Below are positions 38,908 to 48,473 of a stretch of 64,000 nucleotides of DNA, in pieces. The DNA is from Aureococcus anophagefferens (taxonomy: Eukaryota > Sar > Pelagophyceae > Pelagomonadales > Pelagomonadaceae). The position numbers and the translations under genes were made by a program. The DNA is taken from contig NW_008705571.1 of NCBI RefSeq assembly GCF_000186865.1, forward strand, positions 1,333,373 through 1,397,372, read 5' to 3'. Each line of letters starts with the position of its first letter. Positions within the stretch are counted from its first letter, which is position 1. The notes under the pieces were generated by a model, which was given only the letters and a program-made list of their open reading frames with translations, was not told the DNA's origin and did no database searches.

Positions 38908-39740
38908 GGGCGCGCCCTAACGGAGATCATCGCGCCGGGCGCTCCGGCCCCGATCTCGGGCCCGTCGCGGCCGGCTCGCGCCCGAGATCTCCCGCGGGTA
39001 CCCGAGCCCCGCGGCGACGAGGGCCTCTCGGGAGCTCGACGAATTCGAACGACCAACTGAAGGGAATTTCTACTACACCGAAGGTTAAACAGCCAGAACG
39101 AGGCGGACATGGTTGGCACTGTGATAGACGGGGACGGCAACGTTGCTGTGCCCGTGTTCACGTAGGACGCCGCGAAGAGGTCCGCGGCGTCGCAGACCCA
39201 GCGCGCGGGGAGGAAGCCGCCGCCGCCGCCGCCCGTGACGTACATCTTCGCGCGGTCGACGGAGTAGGCCGCGTCGACGGTCTCGACGAGGTCGCGGAGC
39301 GCGGCCTCCTCCCACTTGAAGTTCTCCCAGGCCTCGTTGCCGTCTTCCTCGTCGAACCACTGGGTCTCGTCGTTGCCGCAGAAGGCGCCCTTGATGCAGG
39401 CCGTGCCGCCGGGCGTGCCCGCGTAGTAGCGGCCGCTGAAGTTCTCGGGGAAGAAGGCGTGCGCGTTCTCCGTCTTGTACGCGTAGGCGTCGTCCTGGCT
39501 CATGCGGTAGAGGGAGCGGTCGTTCATGTTCCCGCCCGTGCGGCCGTTGGGCACGGCGACGACGTACTCGAGCTCGTCGACGGCCCACTCGAGCATGTCC
39601 GTCTCCGAGTAGTTCGTCGTCTCGCCCGTCTCCGGGTCCGTCGACTTGCACGCGCCGAAGAAGTGGCACGTGACCTGCTCGCTCGTCGTAACGTCGACGC
39701 CGAGCGCGGCGGCGAAGCGCGCAAGCCGGACATGCGCCGA
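38904..39740 (-). pseudogene. PHB-depolymerase/feruloyl-esterase-like fragment without the catalytic serine
   Basis: An open minus-strand frame without clear start contains an alpha/beta-hydrolase segment: CHFFGACKSTDPETGE, ELEYVVAVPNGRTGGNMNDRSL, ALRDLVETVDAAYSVDRAKMYVTGGGGGGF, then ADLFAASYVNTGT. In esterase-PHB enzymes the nucleophile lies in G-x-S-x-G-G after the strand YVTG; here the position reads GGGGGG, so the serine is missing. After ASYVNTG the homology ends and the frame runs on as unrelated sequence to a stop at 38904. It is either a 3'-truncated pseudogene, a non-catalytic relative, or an assembly fragment; the second half of the domain with Asp and His is not in the window. Confidence 0.5.
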
Positions 39741-39742
39741 TG

Positions 39743-39815
39743 CAGCGGCGGCGTCGAGGCGTGAGCGGCGGTGTCGAGGTCCCTTTTGAAGGGCAAGCGG
39801 CGGTGTCGAGGTCCC
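39743..39815. repeat. Short tandem repeat, about 33-bp unit
   Basis: The motif AGCGGCGGTGTCGAGGTCCC is present twice (second copy after TTTTGAAGGGCA), with a third, degenerate copy just before them. It separates the esterase fragment from the SmD3-like gene. Confidence 0.65.
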
Positions 39816-39842
39816 GAGGGCGCGGCGCTCTCTACCGCCTTC

Positions 39843-40137
39843 TTAGATCTCGGGCCGGTCGTGGCCGCGCATGACCGCGGGCGCGGGCAGCGAGATCGCG
39901 GGCGCGGCCGGCGGCCGGTCGGCCGCCGCGGGCGCGGCGCGCTTCGCCCGCGTCTCCGTGCGCTCGACGCGCACCTTCGAGTCGAGGTAGCGGTCCAGCG
40001 ACCGCAGCGCGTCGACGCGGTCCGGGAAGAGCACGTAGAGGACCGACGACCCGTTGACGTACGTCGCCTCGAGGCGCCGCGCCGAGCCGTCGCGCCGCGT
40101 CACCGTCGCGTCGGAGAGGTGCGCGTTGAGGTTCGCG
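39843..40137 (-). CDS. SmD3-like spliceosomal Sm protein, N-terminus in gap
   Basis: About 97 residues on the minus strand up to the stop at 39843. The visible Sm1 end and Sm2 motif read NLNAHLSDATVTRRDGSARRLE then YVNGSSVLYVLFPD, matching the SmD3 pattern N-M-N-C-x-x-x-x-V-T-V-T-x-R-D-G-x-x-x-x-L-E followed by R-G-x-x-I-x-x-x-x-L-P-D. Two usual residues are changed (Arg-Gly to Asn-Gly in Sm2). The C-terminal tail is Arg/Ala/Pro-rich. SmD3 is a core ring subunit of U1, U2, U4 and U5 snRNPs. The first half is lost in the N gap. LSm4 is the main alternative. Confidence 0.55.
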
Positions 40138-40187
40138 NNNNNNNNNNNNNNNNNNNNNNNNNNNNNNNNNNNNNNNNNNNNNNNNNN
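40138..40187. other. Assembly gap (50 N)
   Basis: A round-number gap at the exact edge of the left arm of a long inverted repeat and at the truncated SmD3-like gene. Misassembly at this point is plausible. Confidence 0.99.
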
Positions 40188-40780
40188 GCGGCCCAAGACG
40201 CCGAATGTCGTTCAACGTCGATGCCATCGCCCGCGGGGAACCGCCCCTCGAAGATCTACAATGGCCGTCGCAGACGAATCCGCCACCGCGCAGCAGCCTC
40301 GCGAGACGTCGACCGCCCGGTCGGCGACGAGGACACGTTCTACACTCGTTCTCGCGCGGGCGGACAGCGCCGTCTGACCGCCGCCGCCGCCGAAGTGCTG
40401 GCGGTGGCTGTAGATGAGGCGGCCGGCCTCGGAGCGCGGCGGCCGGCGCGACATGATACGTCTGCGGCCGCTGCGCGCTGTAGCGGAGCCGCTGGCGGTG
40501 CCGCTGGCGAGCTCACAGCGGCCTCAAGAGGGCCTGCAAACGAGGGCCCATGCTGTGACAGAGGGGCAACATCGAGGCGGCGACGGCGATCAGACGGCAC
40601 TGTCCGCCCGCGCGAGAACGAGTGTAGAACGTGTCCTCGTCGCCGACCGGGCGGTCGACGTCTCGCGAGGCTGCTGCGCGGTGGCGGATTCGTCTGCGAC
40701 GGCCATTGTAGATCTTCGAGGGGCGGTTCCCCGCGGGCGATGGCATCGACGTTGAACGACATTCGGCGTCTTGGGCCGCC
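40188..40780. repeat. Near-perfect 192-bp inverted repeat with 209-bp spacer
   Basis: The left arm 40188-40379 begins GCGGCCCAAGACGCCGAATG; the right arm 40589-40780 ends with the complement CATTCGGCGTCTTGGGCCGC. I see only a few mismatches (for example GACAGCGCCG against GACAGTGCCG). The spacer 40380-40588 is unrelated to the arms. The left arm touches the N gap, so it may be longer. Both arms encode the same short open frame (MSFNVDAIARGEPPLEDLQW), which has no known domain. A foldback element or a collapsed/misjoined assembly are both possible. Confidence 0.85.
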
Positions 40781-42204
40781 AGGACCACCAGGGTCACGCA
40801 GAAGGCGTCGGTCATGGCCCTACTCATGGGTCTCCGTGGACATTTTACTAGTGTTGGCACCCGTAGACCGTCGCCACGGGGTTCCCCGCGGCCTGCTGCG
40901 TCGGGTACCTTTCGCGCCAGCCGCGCATGACCGCCGGGAGCAGCGTCGGCACCTGGAACTTGAACACGCCGTAGATGGTCCTCGTTGGCGACGCAGACAC
41001 GCCTCGGGGGAGTCGTCCGCGACGACCCCTTTGAGCGTCAGCACGCGGTCCCACGCGGCCTAGGGCGACGGGTTCCGTTGATATTCGACGCGCATGAACG
41101 CGGTGGCCGGCGCCGGCACGTAGGAGACGCCCTACAGGGGCCGCGTCGTCGACGCGTGTGTGTCTCGCGACCCATCCCCAAATGACCGCTAAATCGTCGC
41201 TACGTGCCTCCCGGCGGCCGACGGCATCGGATACGGTCCATTCCGGGTGCGGGACGACTTCGTGGCCGGCGGTGGCACGTAGAACGCGTCGCAGGCGGCT
41301 GACGTCGGCGACGAGCCCGCGAGTCTGCGGCGGGCCGCGTGGCGGACACGCCGCTCAACGCGTGTTTTGGGGTACGGCCCAAGGTCGCTGCTTGTCGAGC
41401 GGCCGGTACGGGCGGGAGGCGCCCCCGCGACGCCCCTGGGACGTCCGCGCAGAGGTGTTATGACGCACACTAGCTCCGCCGGCACCGCGCTCAACGCGGG
41501 GATTGCGGACGAACACGCGCTCAGCACCAGAAATGTGCCGTTTTGAGCGCCCACAACGTCTGGGATCGGTTCTAGGTATGTCTCGGGCAGTCTGAAGCGC
41601 TCTAGGACGTCGTCGTTGCCGTCGTCATCATCATCAGCTGCTGCTGCTGCTGCGGCGACGACGGCGGCGGCGGCGGCGGCGGCGGCGCGCGCGCGCGCGT
41701 GTGGACATGAGTCAGTGTCGGGAACCGTTTCATAGAGTATTGGCTGGGCTCTGCGCCGTAGATCTCCGCCGCGCTCCGTCGAGAAGCGCTCACGCGGACG
41801 CGCGTTGAAATAGCACCCCGAGGAGCGCACTGCGGCAGCCGCGTGGCAGAACTCATGATCGCCACAGCAGCGATCCGTCGCCCCAGATGTTCCCACGTGC
41901 CCACGGACCGGCTCCCGACCTTCCCGGCCTCGCAGCGTAGAGCATACCCGCTCGACGATCCCGCCTCCGCGAAGCGACTCGGGATCGCGGCAGCCCCGCC
42001 CCTGCATTGCACGGAGGACGCCGGAGAGGGTCGCCCGACCCCGTGGGACCTTCGGGTACGTCGTCGACCACCTGCAGCGGCCGGTGGGCAGCGCTATGGC
42101 CCGCGGAGGCACGGAATGGGGCTCCCAGGCGCCCTGGAGCCAGCCAGAGACGGCCTAACGTTGCAGCGCCATAGGAATTTGGTTGACTCGTCGTTCGCCT
42201 CGTG
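40781..42204. other. Gene-poor region with microsatellites
   Basis: About 1.4 kb with no gene I can support. Minus-strand frames near 40848-41054 contain TIYGVFKFQVPTLLPAVMRGW, which looks protein-like but cannot be assigned. At 41621-41705 there are adjoining simple repeats: CATCAT, CTGCTG, CGGCGG and CGCGCG. Codon structure is otherwise absent. Confidence 0.45.
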
Positions 42205-42208
42205 ATGA

Positions 42209-43078
42209 AGTTCTTATCCTACGTCCGACGAGGAATCGTCACCGGGCCTACCCGGCGTCGAGCTCACGGGGTCCGAGACCCACGATGAGCTTCGCGAGCT
42301 CGTCCGCCGCGGCTCTGTCGACGCCGCGGTCGTGTGCGTGTCCAATGAGGAGTGCGATCTGAGCTTGGAGCGAAAAGCCTGGGGCAACAAGCCGCTCGGC
42401 GTCAAGGGAGCGAACGCGCTCGGCGAGGCCATCGGTCGGCCGACGTGCAAGGCGAAGAAGCTCGTCCTCGCCGGGACCCTCGTGGGCGGCGGTATCTCCG
42501 GCCCCCCGGCGGGCATGGGCCTGAAGAAGTTCGCCGCGGGCCTGGCTGCGAACACGTCCATCGAAGTCTTGGATCTCTCGAACAACGAAATCAGCGATTA
42601 CGGCGCGGAAAAGCTCGCGGCGGCGCTCGAGACGAACCGGACCGTGAAGACGCTCATCCTGTCCCGGAACCAGATCGGCATCATCGCCGCGAAGGCGTTC
42701 GGCAAGGCGCTCCGTCCCGGCGGCAACGACGCGCTCCGCGAGCTGCGCCTGAACGATAACGGCATCGACTCGGATGGGACGACCTCGCTCGCCGAAGCGC
42801 TCGCGACCAATTCGTCGCTCAAGGTCCTGCGCTACGAGTCGGGCGACATGTTCGATCCCACGACCCCCGGCGGACGAGGACCTTACTCCTACCTCGGCGG
42901 CAAGGCTTTGCGCGCGCTTTCCAAGGCGCGTCCGGACCTAGACATCACCTTCACGTCAAATGCAGTACAGTCAGCGCCGGGATGTCGCATGCAGCATCTC
43001 CATTACGCCGGCGGCAAGCTCGTCCGCACGGTGGACTACAAGGGCGACTCCGGACCGCCCGTCGTCACCGCGTCCTAG
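42209..43078 (+). CDS. LRR protein (ribonuclease-inhibitor type), 5' end uncertain
   Basis: The frame is open from 42209 to the TAG at 43076-43078; two TGA stops directly precede it and no ATG occurs before residue about 103 (MGLKKFAAG, near 42517). A first exon therefore probably lies upstream, or the start is non-AUG. LRR units are clear: KAKKLVLAGTLVGGG, SIEVLDLSNNEISDYGAEKLAAAL, TVKTLILSRNQIGIIAAKAFGKAL, ALRELRLNDNGIDSDGTTSLAEAL, SLKVLRYESGDMF. The N-terminal part (SDEESSPGLPGVELTGSETHDELRELV) is acidic and probably disordered. Third-position GC is lower than in most neighbours. A scaffold role is likely; the partner is unknown. Confidence 0.7.
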   Translation, partial: SSYPTSDEESSPGLPGVELTGSETHDELRELVRRGSVDAAVVCVSNEECDLSLERKAWGNKPLGVKGANALGEAIGRPTCKAKKLVLAGTLVGGGISGPPAGMGLKKFAAGLAANTSIEVLDLSNNEISDYGAEKLAAALETNRTVKTLILSRNQIGIIAAKAFGKALRPGGNDALRELRLNDNGIDSDGTTSLAEALATNSSLKVLRYESGDMFDPTTPGGRGPYSYLGGKALRALSKARPDLDITFTSNAVQSAPGCRMQHLHYAGGKLVRTVDYKGDSGPPVVTAS

Positions 43079-43365
43079 GTAGCCGAAGCGAAGTAGGCCA
43101 CATCCCCTCCCGGCCAGGCATTCCTCCTCCCTCACAAGTAAACTGCCCGTCGTCCGCTTCAGGCCGCCTTTCATGGCTCGAGCGCTCCCGACTCAGGCCT
43201 AGTAGTAGGGCGTACTACTAGCACTTGTGGATTTTGTGGAGTTTTTTTTAGGCGACGGGTCCCTCGACGCACCGGTGGTCGTCGCCTGTGCGCGGGCCGG
43301 GCAATTCGCGACGCACGCGGCCGACCGGTCGTCGCCCTGCGCCGCCGCTCCCAGGCCTCGACGCG

Positions 43366-46300
43366 ATGCGCCGAGCGCTCCTCCTCCTCCTCGCGACGGC
43401 CCTCGCCGGCGCCGACGACGCGCCGCTCGCATGCCCGTGTGGCTTGGGCGCGACGCCCTGGCCGAAGGCGGCGCCCGCGGCGACGAGCGATTTGAGATGG
43501 CTGCACGTGCCGAAGGTCGGCGCGTCCTTCGCGCTCTCGGTCGCGCGCGCGTTCCGCGCGTGCGACGGCGTGAAGCTCGAGGGCGTCCCGTCGGCCATGC
43601 GGTCCTGCGAGGGCCGGGCCCAGGCCGAGTGCCTGCTCGAGGCGCTCGCGAAGCGGAGCCGAAGGTGCCGCGACGCCGTCGCGGCCGCGGTCGACGGCCA
43701 CGCGCCCCTCGAGCCGCATCGCGCGTACGCGGGCCTCTTCCGCGAGCCCGGCGCGCGCCTCGCGTCGCTGGCGCACCAGGCGGCGACGGCCGGGAGCCTC
43801 CGGGGCGCGAAGCGGCGCGAGCGGAACGCGATCTTCGCGCGCGCGGCGAACCTCACGGCGGCGGGCCTCGGCGCGCGGCCCGAGCTCGTGGGCTGCGCGG
43901 CGCGCGTCAGGGCAGGATTTTCAAGTTCGCTTCAACGTGAGTGTTCCGCGCGCGCGCGTTCCGGGAAACGCATCCGCGCTTCGAGACCGTTCCGAGAGAT
44001 GATCGCTCGTCCAAGAATCGGCCGAAACGAGTGGAAAACGGCCGAGAGAGGAGCCTGTGAAGTTGGGAATTTCGCACCCTTTTCCCGCGCAGGCGCGCAT
44101 GCTCCTCGGGAAGCCCTGCGTCGCCGCGGCCGCCGTGGTCCCGGGCGACGTCGCCCTGGCGACCCAGCGGCTCCGGACCATGCGCTTCGTCGGCCTGTTC
44201 GAGGACTGGGCGACGTCCGTGTGCCTCTTCCACCGCGCGTTGCGGCTGCCCGCGCCTTCCAAGGCCGAGGTCGCCGACGTGCGCCGCGGGCCCAAGGCGC
44301 CCGCGGGCCCGGCGCGGGACCCGCGCGACTGGGCGGACCTCGCGGTCTACGCGGCCGCGGCGCACCGCTTCGCGGCGACGCTGCGAGCGCACGGCGGTTC
44401 GGCGACGTGCGTCGCGGCCGCGGACGCGCGCGCGGCGGCGGCGGCCGCCGCGGCGGCGGAGGCCGCGGCGCGGCGCGACGCCGCGGCGGCCTACGTCGCC
44501 GTCGACGGCGCCAAGACCGCCGCGAAGCGCGCGGCGCGCGCGGCCGACGGCTTCTGGGGCCGGCTCCCGGCGACGTGGGCGTTCCTCGAGCGCGACGCGG
44601 CGCCCTGGGCCGGCGGCTTCGAGCGCGCGGGCGTCGACGCGGCGTTCCACCGCCCGTGGGACCCGCTCCGCCGGGGCCTGCGCGTGACGACGTACCGCGG
44701 ACGACTCTACGCGGCCTACGCCGAGGACCGCGAGCTGCCGTGTGGACATCGACCGGCGAGCCGGGACGTCGGGGCCGAACTTCGGAACGCTCGCGCTCGG
44801 TCCCATCGACGCGGCTGATGTTTGGACGACTCGATGGCTCTCGTCGAGCGCTCGAACCACGGCCGAAGCGTCGGGTCCGATGACGCGCCCATCGACGTCG
44901 GGTGGACGATGTGATTCGCGCGCAGGCGAGCTCATGGGCACGGCGCACGTCTTCCGATGCCCGACGTTCCTCGCTGTGTGGATTCCAAACCTTCAACTCG
45001 ACTTCAATGTGAGCGTATTCGAATGTTTTGACACAAGAATTTTCACCGTGCTTCGAGAACTCGATGAGAGCAATCGACTTGTCCAAAAGTCAGCCGAATC
45101 GACGTCGATTTGACCGAGCTAGAGAATTCTGAAGTTTGGTCAGGACCGCCCAAACCAGCGGTGGAATTCGGCACAGGTTCCTCGCGGTCTTCCACGAGCT
45201 GCTCCGGCGCTACCCGTCGCTCCCGGACGTCGACCTCGTGGTCATGCCCATGGACGTGCCCGGCCCCGCGAGCGCGACGCTGCCGCCGCTCTTCGCGCAG
45301 GCGCGGTTCAAACGCTCCGCGCCGGCGGACCGGCAGTGGCTGCTGCCGTCCTTCGACACGTTCCGCCTCGAGGGCGGCGACGTCGACGACGTCGCGCCGG
45401 CGGCGGCGCGCGAGCGGTCCGGCGCGTTCTGGCGCGGCACCGTGCGGGGCTTCCGCGGCTACTCCGCGGAGGCCATGGTCGCGCGGCGCTTCCGGCTCAC
45501 GAATCTGAACCACGACCCCTCCGCGGCGAACCCGCACGCGCTCGCGGAGCCCTACGACGCGCGCGTCCAGTTCAGCGGCGGCGTCGGCAACTGGCGCCGC
45601 TGGACCGTGACGACGGCCTGCGACGCCGGCGACGACCGCCTCGACGTCGTCGAGCCCGGCGGCGTCGACGTCGTCGACCGCGGCGGCGCCGCCGGCGACG
45701 CGACGCGCGCGCGGGGCGCGGGCGTCGACGCGACGGAGGCGCGACGGGCCATCGAGGCCGCGGCGGCCGCCGGGGCGGGGCCCGCGTCGTTCAAGCTGTT
45801 GAACTACGGCTTCGGCGACCACGGGGCCATCTGCGCGAAAGAGGCGCTCCTCTACCTCGACGGCATCTCGACGTCGAACGGCCTCAAGTACTACCTCGCC
45901 TGCGGCGCGCCCGTGCTCATGGACCGGGCGTCGCGCTTCGAGGATTTGATCACGGCGGCCTGGCCCATGGTCGCCGGCGGGAACCTGACGGAGGGCGTCG
46001 ACTACGTCGCCGTCGGCGCCGCGGCCGACGACGTCCGCGCGGACGAGCGAACCCGCGCCGCCGCGGAGAAGCGCTTCTGCGGCGACGTCGCGGCGGCCGT
46101 CGACGGCCTCCGGCGAAACCCGGCGGACGCCGCGGCCATGGGCGCGCGCGGGCGCCGCGCCGCGCTCGCCGTCGGCACCGCGGCCAGGGGCCTCGAGTAC
46201 CTCGCGGTGTGGAAATCAAACAGCGAGCTGGGGTATCCCAACCAAACTTCAGAACTCTCTCGCTCGGTCAAATCGAAGTCGATTCGGCTGATTTTTGGAC

Positions 46301-48181
46301 GAATCGATGGCTCTCGTCGAGTGCTCGAAGCACGGCGGAAATGCTCGCGTCGAACCGTTCGATTACGCGCACATTGAACTCGGGTTGAAGATTTGATTTC
46401 CACGCAGGTACCTCGAGCGCGCGCTCGCGAGCTACGCGCGGCTCCAGAACTTCGACGTCGCCGACGACGTCTCGGCACACGGCGCGCCGCGCTGGCGCGA
46501 CGCGGCGGGCGACGCGATGGACGCGACGCCCGCGTCCCTCGCCGACGACGCGGACGCGCGAAACCGCTTCGGCGAGCTCCAGGTCGCGCTCCTCGGCCGC
46601 CGGGCCGGCGACGCGGCCGCCGCGCGGCGCCTCTTCGCGCCGGCGCCGCCCAACGGCCACTTCCCGCGCGACGGCGCCTGCGCGGCCTTTGAAAACCCCG
46701 CGGACGCGGCCGCCGCGGGCCCGCCGCTCGTCGTCGCGGGCCAGGGCGGCTCGGGCACGCGGTCCGTGGTCTCGCTGCTCCGCGCCGCGGGCGCGCTCGT
46801 CAACGGCCGCGACACGAACGACGCCACGAACGACGCCGCGGCCATGCGCGACGCGGGCATGGACGACTTCGACCGGCCGGCCGACGGCGTCCTCGACAAG
46901 CTCCTCCCGGCCGTCGGGAGCGGCGGCTTCCTCTTCGACCGGGCCGCGTTCCCCGCCGCGTCGCGGCGCCGCGAGCTCGCCGCGCTCTGCGCCTTCTCCC
47001 TCAACATGAGCGCCGTCGCGCGCGAGGCCGCGGCGACGGGCCGGGTCTGGGGCTGGAAGGAGCCGCGCGCGTTCTTCTACCTCAACTCGTGGGGCGTCGC
47101 GTTCCCGAAGTTCCGCTTCCTCCACGTCGCGCGCGACGTCCGCACGGTGGGCACGACGCATCTCGAGGGGTCGCTGGACGCCTGGCGGCTCTACTGGGGC
47201 GCCGCGGCGCTCGAGGACCACGCCGCGGCCGCGAGGCGCGCGATCGCGGGCGACGCGGCCGTCGCGGCCGCGGCCGACGGCGCCGCGGCGCCGTTCTCGT
47301 GCCCGCGCCTCTTCCACGACGCCCTCCTCTGGCGCCTGCTCTTCGCGCAATTCTGGGCCGACGAGCAGCTCGCCGTCGTCGCGGCGGGGGCCCGGCTCGG
47401 GCCGGGCCGCTACCGGCTCGCGCGCATCGAGGACCTGAGCGGCGGCGCCGCGTGCGCGGCGGCGGGCGCGGAGAAGCGGGGCTGCCCGGCCGACAGCGGC
47501 GACGCGGGCGCGGCGCACGCCGACGACCTGCTGCGCTGGGTCTTCGGCGACGCGCACGGCGAGCGGACCATCGGCGACAAGCTGGAGACGTGGCGCGCGA
47601 CGTTCGGCGGCCACGAGGCGTCGTACCGGCACGCGAAGCCCGTCTGCGACCTGCTCGTCAAGGCGTCCTTCGGCGACCTGACGCGGGGCCACTTCAAGAG
47701 CGAGAGGATGAAGGACGGGTCCCTCCGCGTCCAGATGCAGGGCGCGCGCAACAAGGTCGCGGCGTTTTTAGACTACGCGGGCGGCCTGCCGGCCAAGGAC
47801 GCGCACAAGTTGCCCGTGTCGGACCTCATCTCGTCGGCGCACCTCCGCAAGGACCGGGGGCTCGGGCCGCGCGTCGCCGCCGTCGCCGCCGTCAAGAGCC
47901 AGTGCTACGCGGTGTCCGCGGCGGCGAACGCGCTCCAGCGCGCCGCGCCGGGCGTCGGCGCCGCGCTCGCCGCGCTGGGCTACCCGCCGGACGTCGAGCT
48001 CCTCCCGTCGGTCTACGACGGGCGCGACGCGGCGGGCCGCAAGCGCAAGCCCGGGCCGGACGAGCAGATCTACGACGCGATCAGCCCGACCTGCGGCCTC
48101 GGCGTCGCGCAGGGCCGGCGGAAGCCCGGGGGGCGCGCGAAGGGGCCCAAGGGGCGCCGGCGGCGGCGCGCGCCGAACTAA
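43366..48181 (+). CDS. Sulfotransferase - GT90 glycosyltransferase - sulfotransferase fusion
   Basis: 1,350 residues from exons 43366-43911, 44093-44741, 44926-44977, 45177-46208 and 46408-48181; all four introns are introners and the frame is continuous. Start MRRALLLLLATALAG is a signal peptide. Domain 1 (about 40-280) begins RWLHVPKVGASFALSVARAF, a sulfotransferase PAPS loop, with an Ala-rich linker after it. Domain 2 (about 400-770) is a CAP10/GT90 glycosyltransferase: LPDVDLVVMPMDVPG and KEALLYLDGISTSNGLKYYL followed by ACGAPVLM match the signature around the nucleotide-sugar site. Domain 3 (about 830-1230) is another sulfotransferase: PPLVVAGQGGSGTRSVVSLL, VWGWKEPRAFFYL and FRFLHVARDVRTV. 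GT90 enzymes add xylose, glucose or related sugars in the secretory pathway. One chain could glycosylate and sulfate the same glycan; this is inference. Confidence 0.82.
43908..44092 (+). mobile_element. Introner family B (copy 5)
   Basis: 185 bp, CAGGGCAGG to CCCGCGCAG. Target duplication GCGCGCGT and GCGCGCAT (7 of 8). Intron 43912-44092, GC-AG, junction CAARVR/ARMLLGKP. Confidence 0.88.
44738..44925 (+). mobile_element. Introner family A, forward, GC-rich diverged copy
   Basis: 188 bp, CCGTGTGGACATC to GATTCGCGCGCAG. Target duplication GCGAGCTG and GCGAGCTC (7 of 8). Intron 44742-44925, GT-AG. Together with the next copy it leaves an exon of only 52 bp. Confidence 0.88.
44974..45176 (-). 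mobile_element. Introner family A, reversed
   Basis: 203 bp, CTGTGTGGATTCC to GGAATTCGGCACAG; perfect target duplication GTTCCTCG (44966-44973 and 45177-45184). Intron 44978-45176, GT-AG, junction TFLAV/FLAVFHEL shows the duplicated FLAV. Confidence 0.94.
46205..46407 (+). mobile_element. Introner family A, forward
   Basis: 203 bp, CGGTGTGGAAATC to GATTTCCACGCAG; perfect target duplication GTACCTCG (46197-46204 and 46408-46415). Intron 46209-46407, GT-AG, junction LEYLAV/YLERAL. Confidence 0.95.
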
Positions 48182-48252
48182 AGCGGGCGACCCGGCGACC
48201 GGCTCGTGCAGAAGTCTTTATACAGCCGGGCGCGCGCGGGGGGGCGGACGGG

Positions 48253-48470
48253 TCAGGCAGCGGAGCGGCGCTCGACGACGGGGAAGTCGCCGGCGACGCG
48301 GAGGCCGTCCTCGAGGAGGAGCGCGAACTCGGCGCCAGGCACCCGGAACGCCTCCGCGAGCGCCGCGCGGACGTGCTCCGAGATCTTCGCGAGCGCGTCG
48401 CCCGCGAACCGGCGCGGCGCGTCGGCCCGCGGCGTTCGCGCAGGCGTCGCGCGCGCCGTCGATGCCGTAA
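48253..48470 (-). CDS. Short protein-like segment, possible terminal exon
   Basis: About 60 residues on the minus strand ending at a stop at 48253: RRFAGDALAKISEHVRAAL and GAEFALLLEDGLRVAGDFPVVE have good amphipathic character. No start codon is visible; the stop of the upstream minus-strand gene lies directly before it. It may be the last exon of that gene after splicing around its stop, or the end of a separate small gene. No family is recognised. Confidence 0.35.
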
Positions 48471-48473
48471 TTT

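Noticed and set aside
40848..41054. Possible oligosaccharyltransferase (OST48) C-terminus
   Set aside because: Only YGVFKF resembles the family; the following residues do not, and no upstream exon is visible.
41630..41700. CRISPR-like or coding triplet array
   Set aside because: Adjoining simple repeats of CAT, CTG, CGG and CG without spacers: ordinary microsatellites in a eukaryotic genome.
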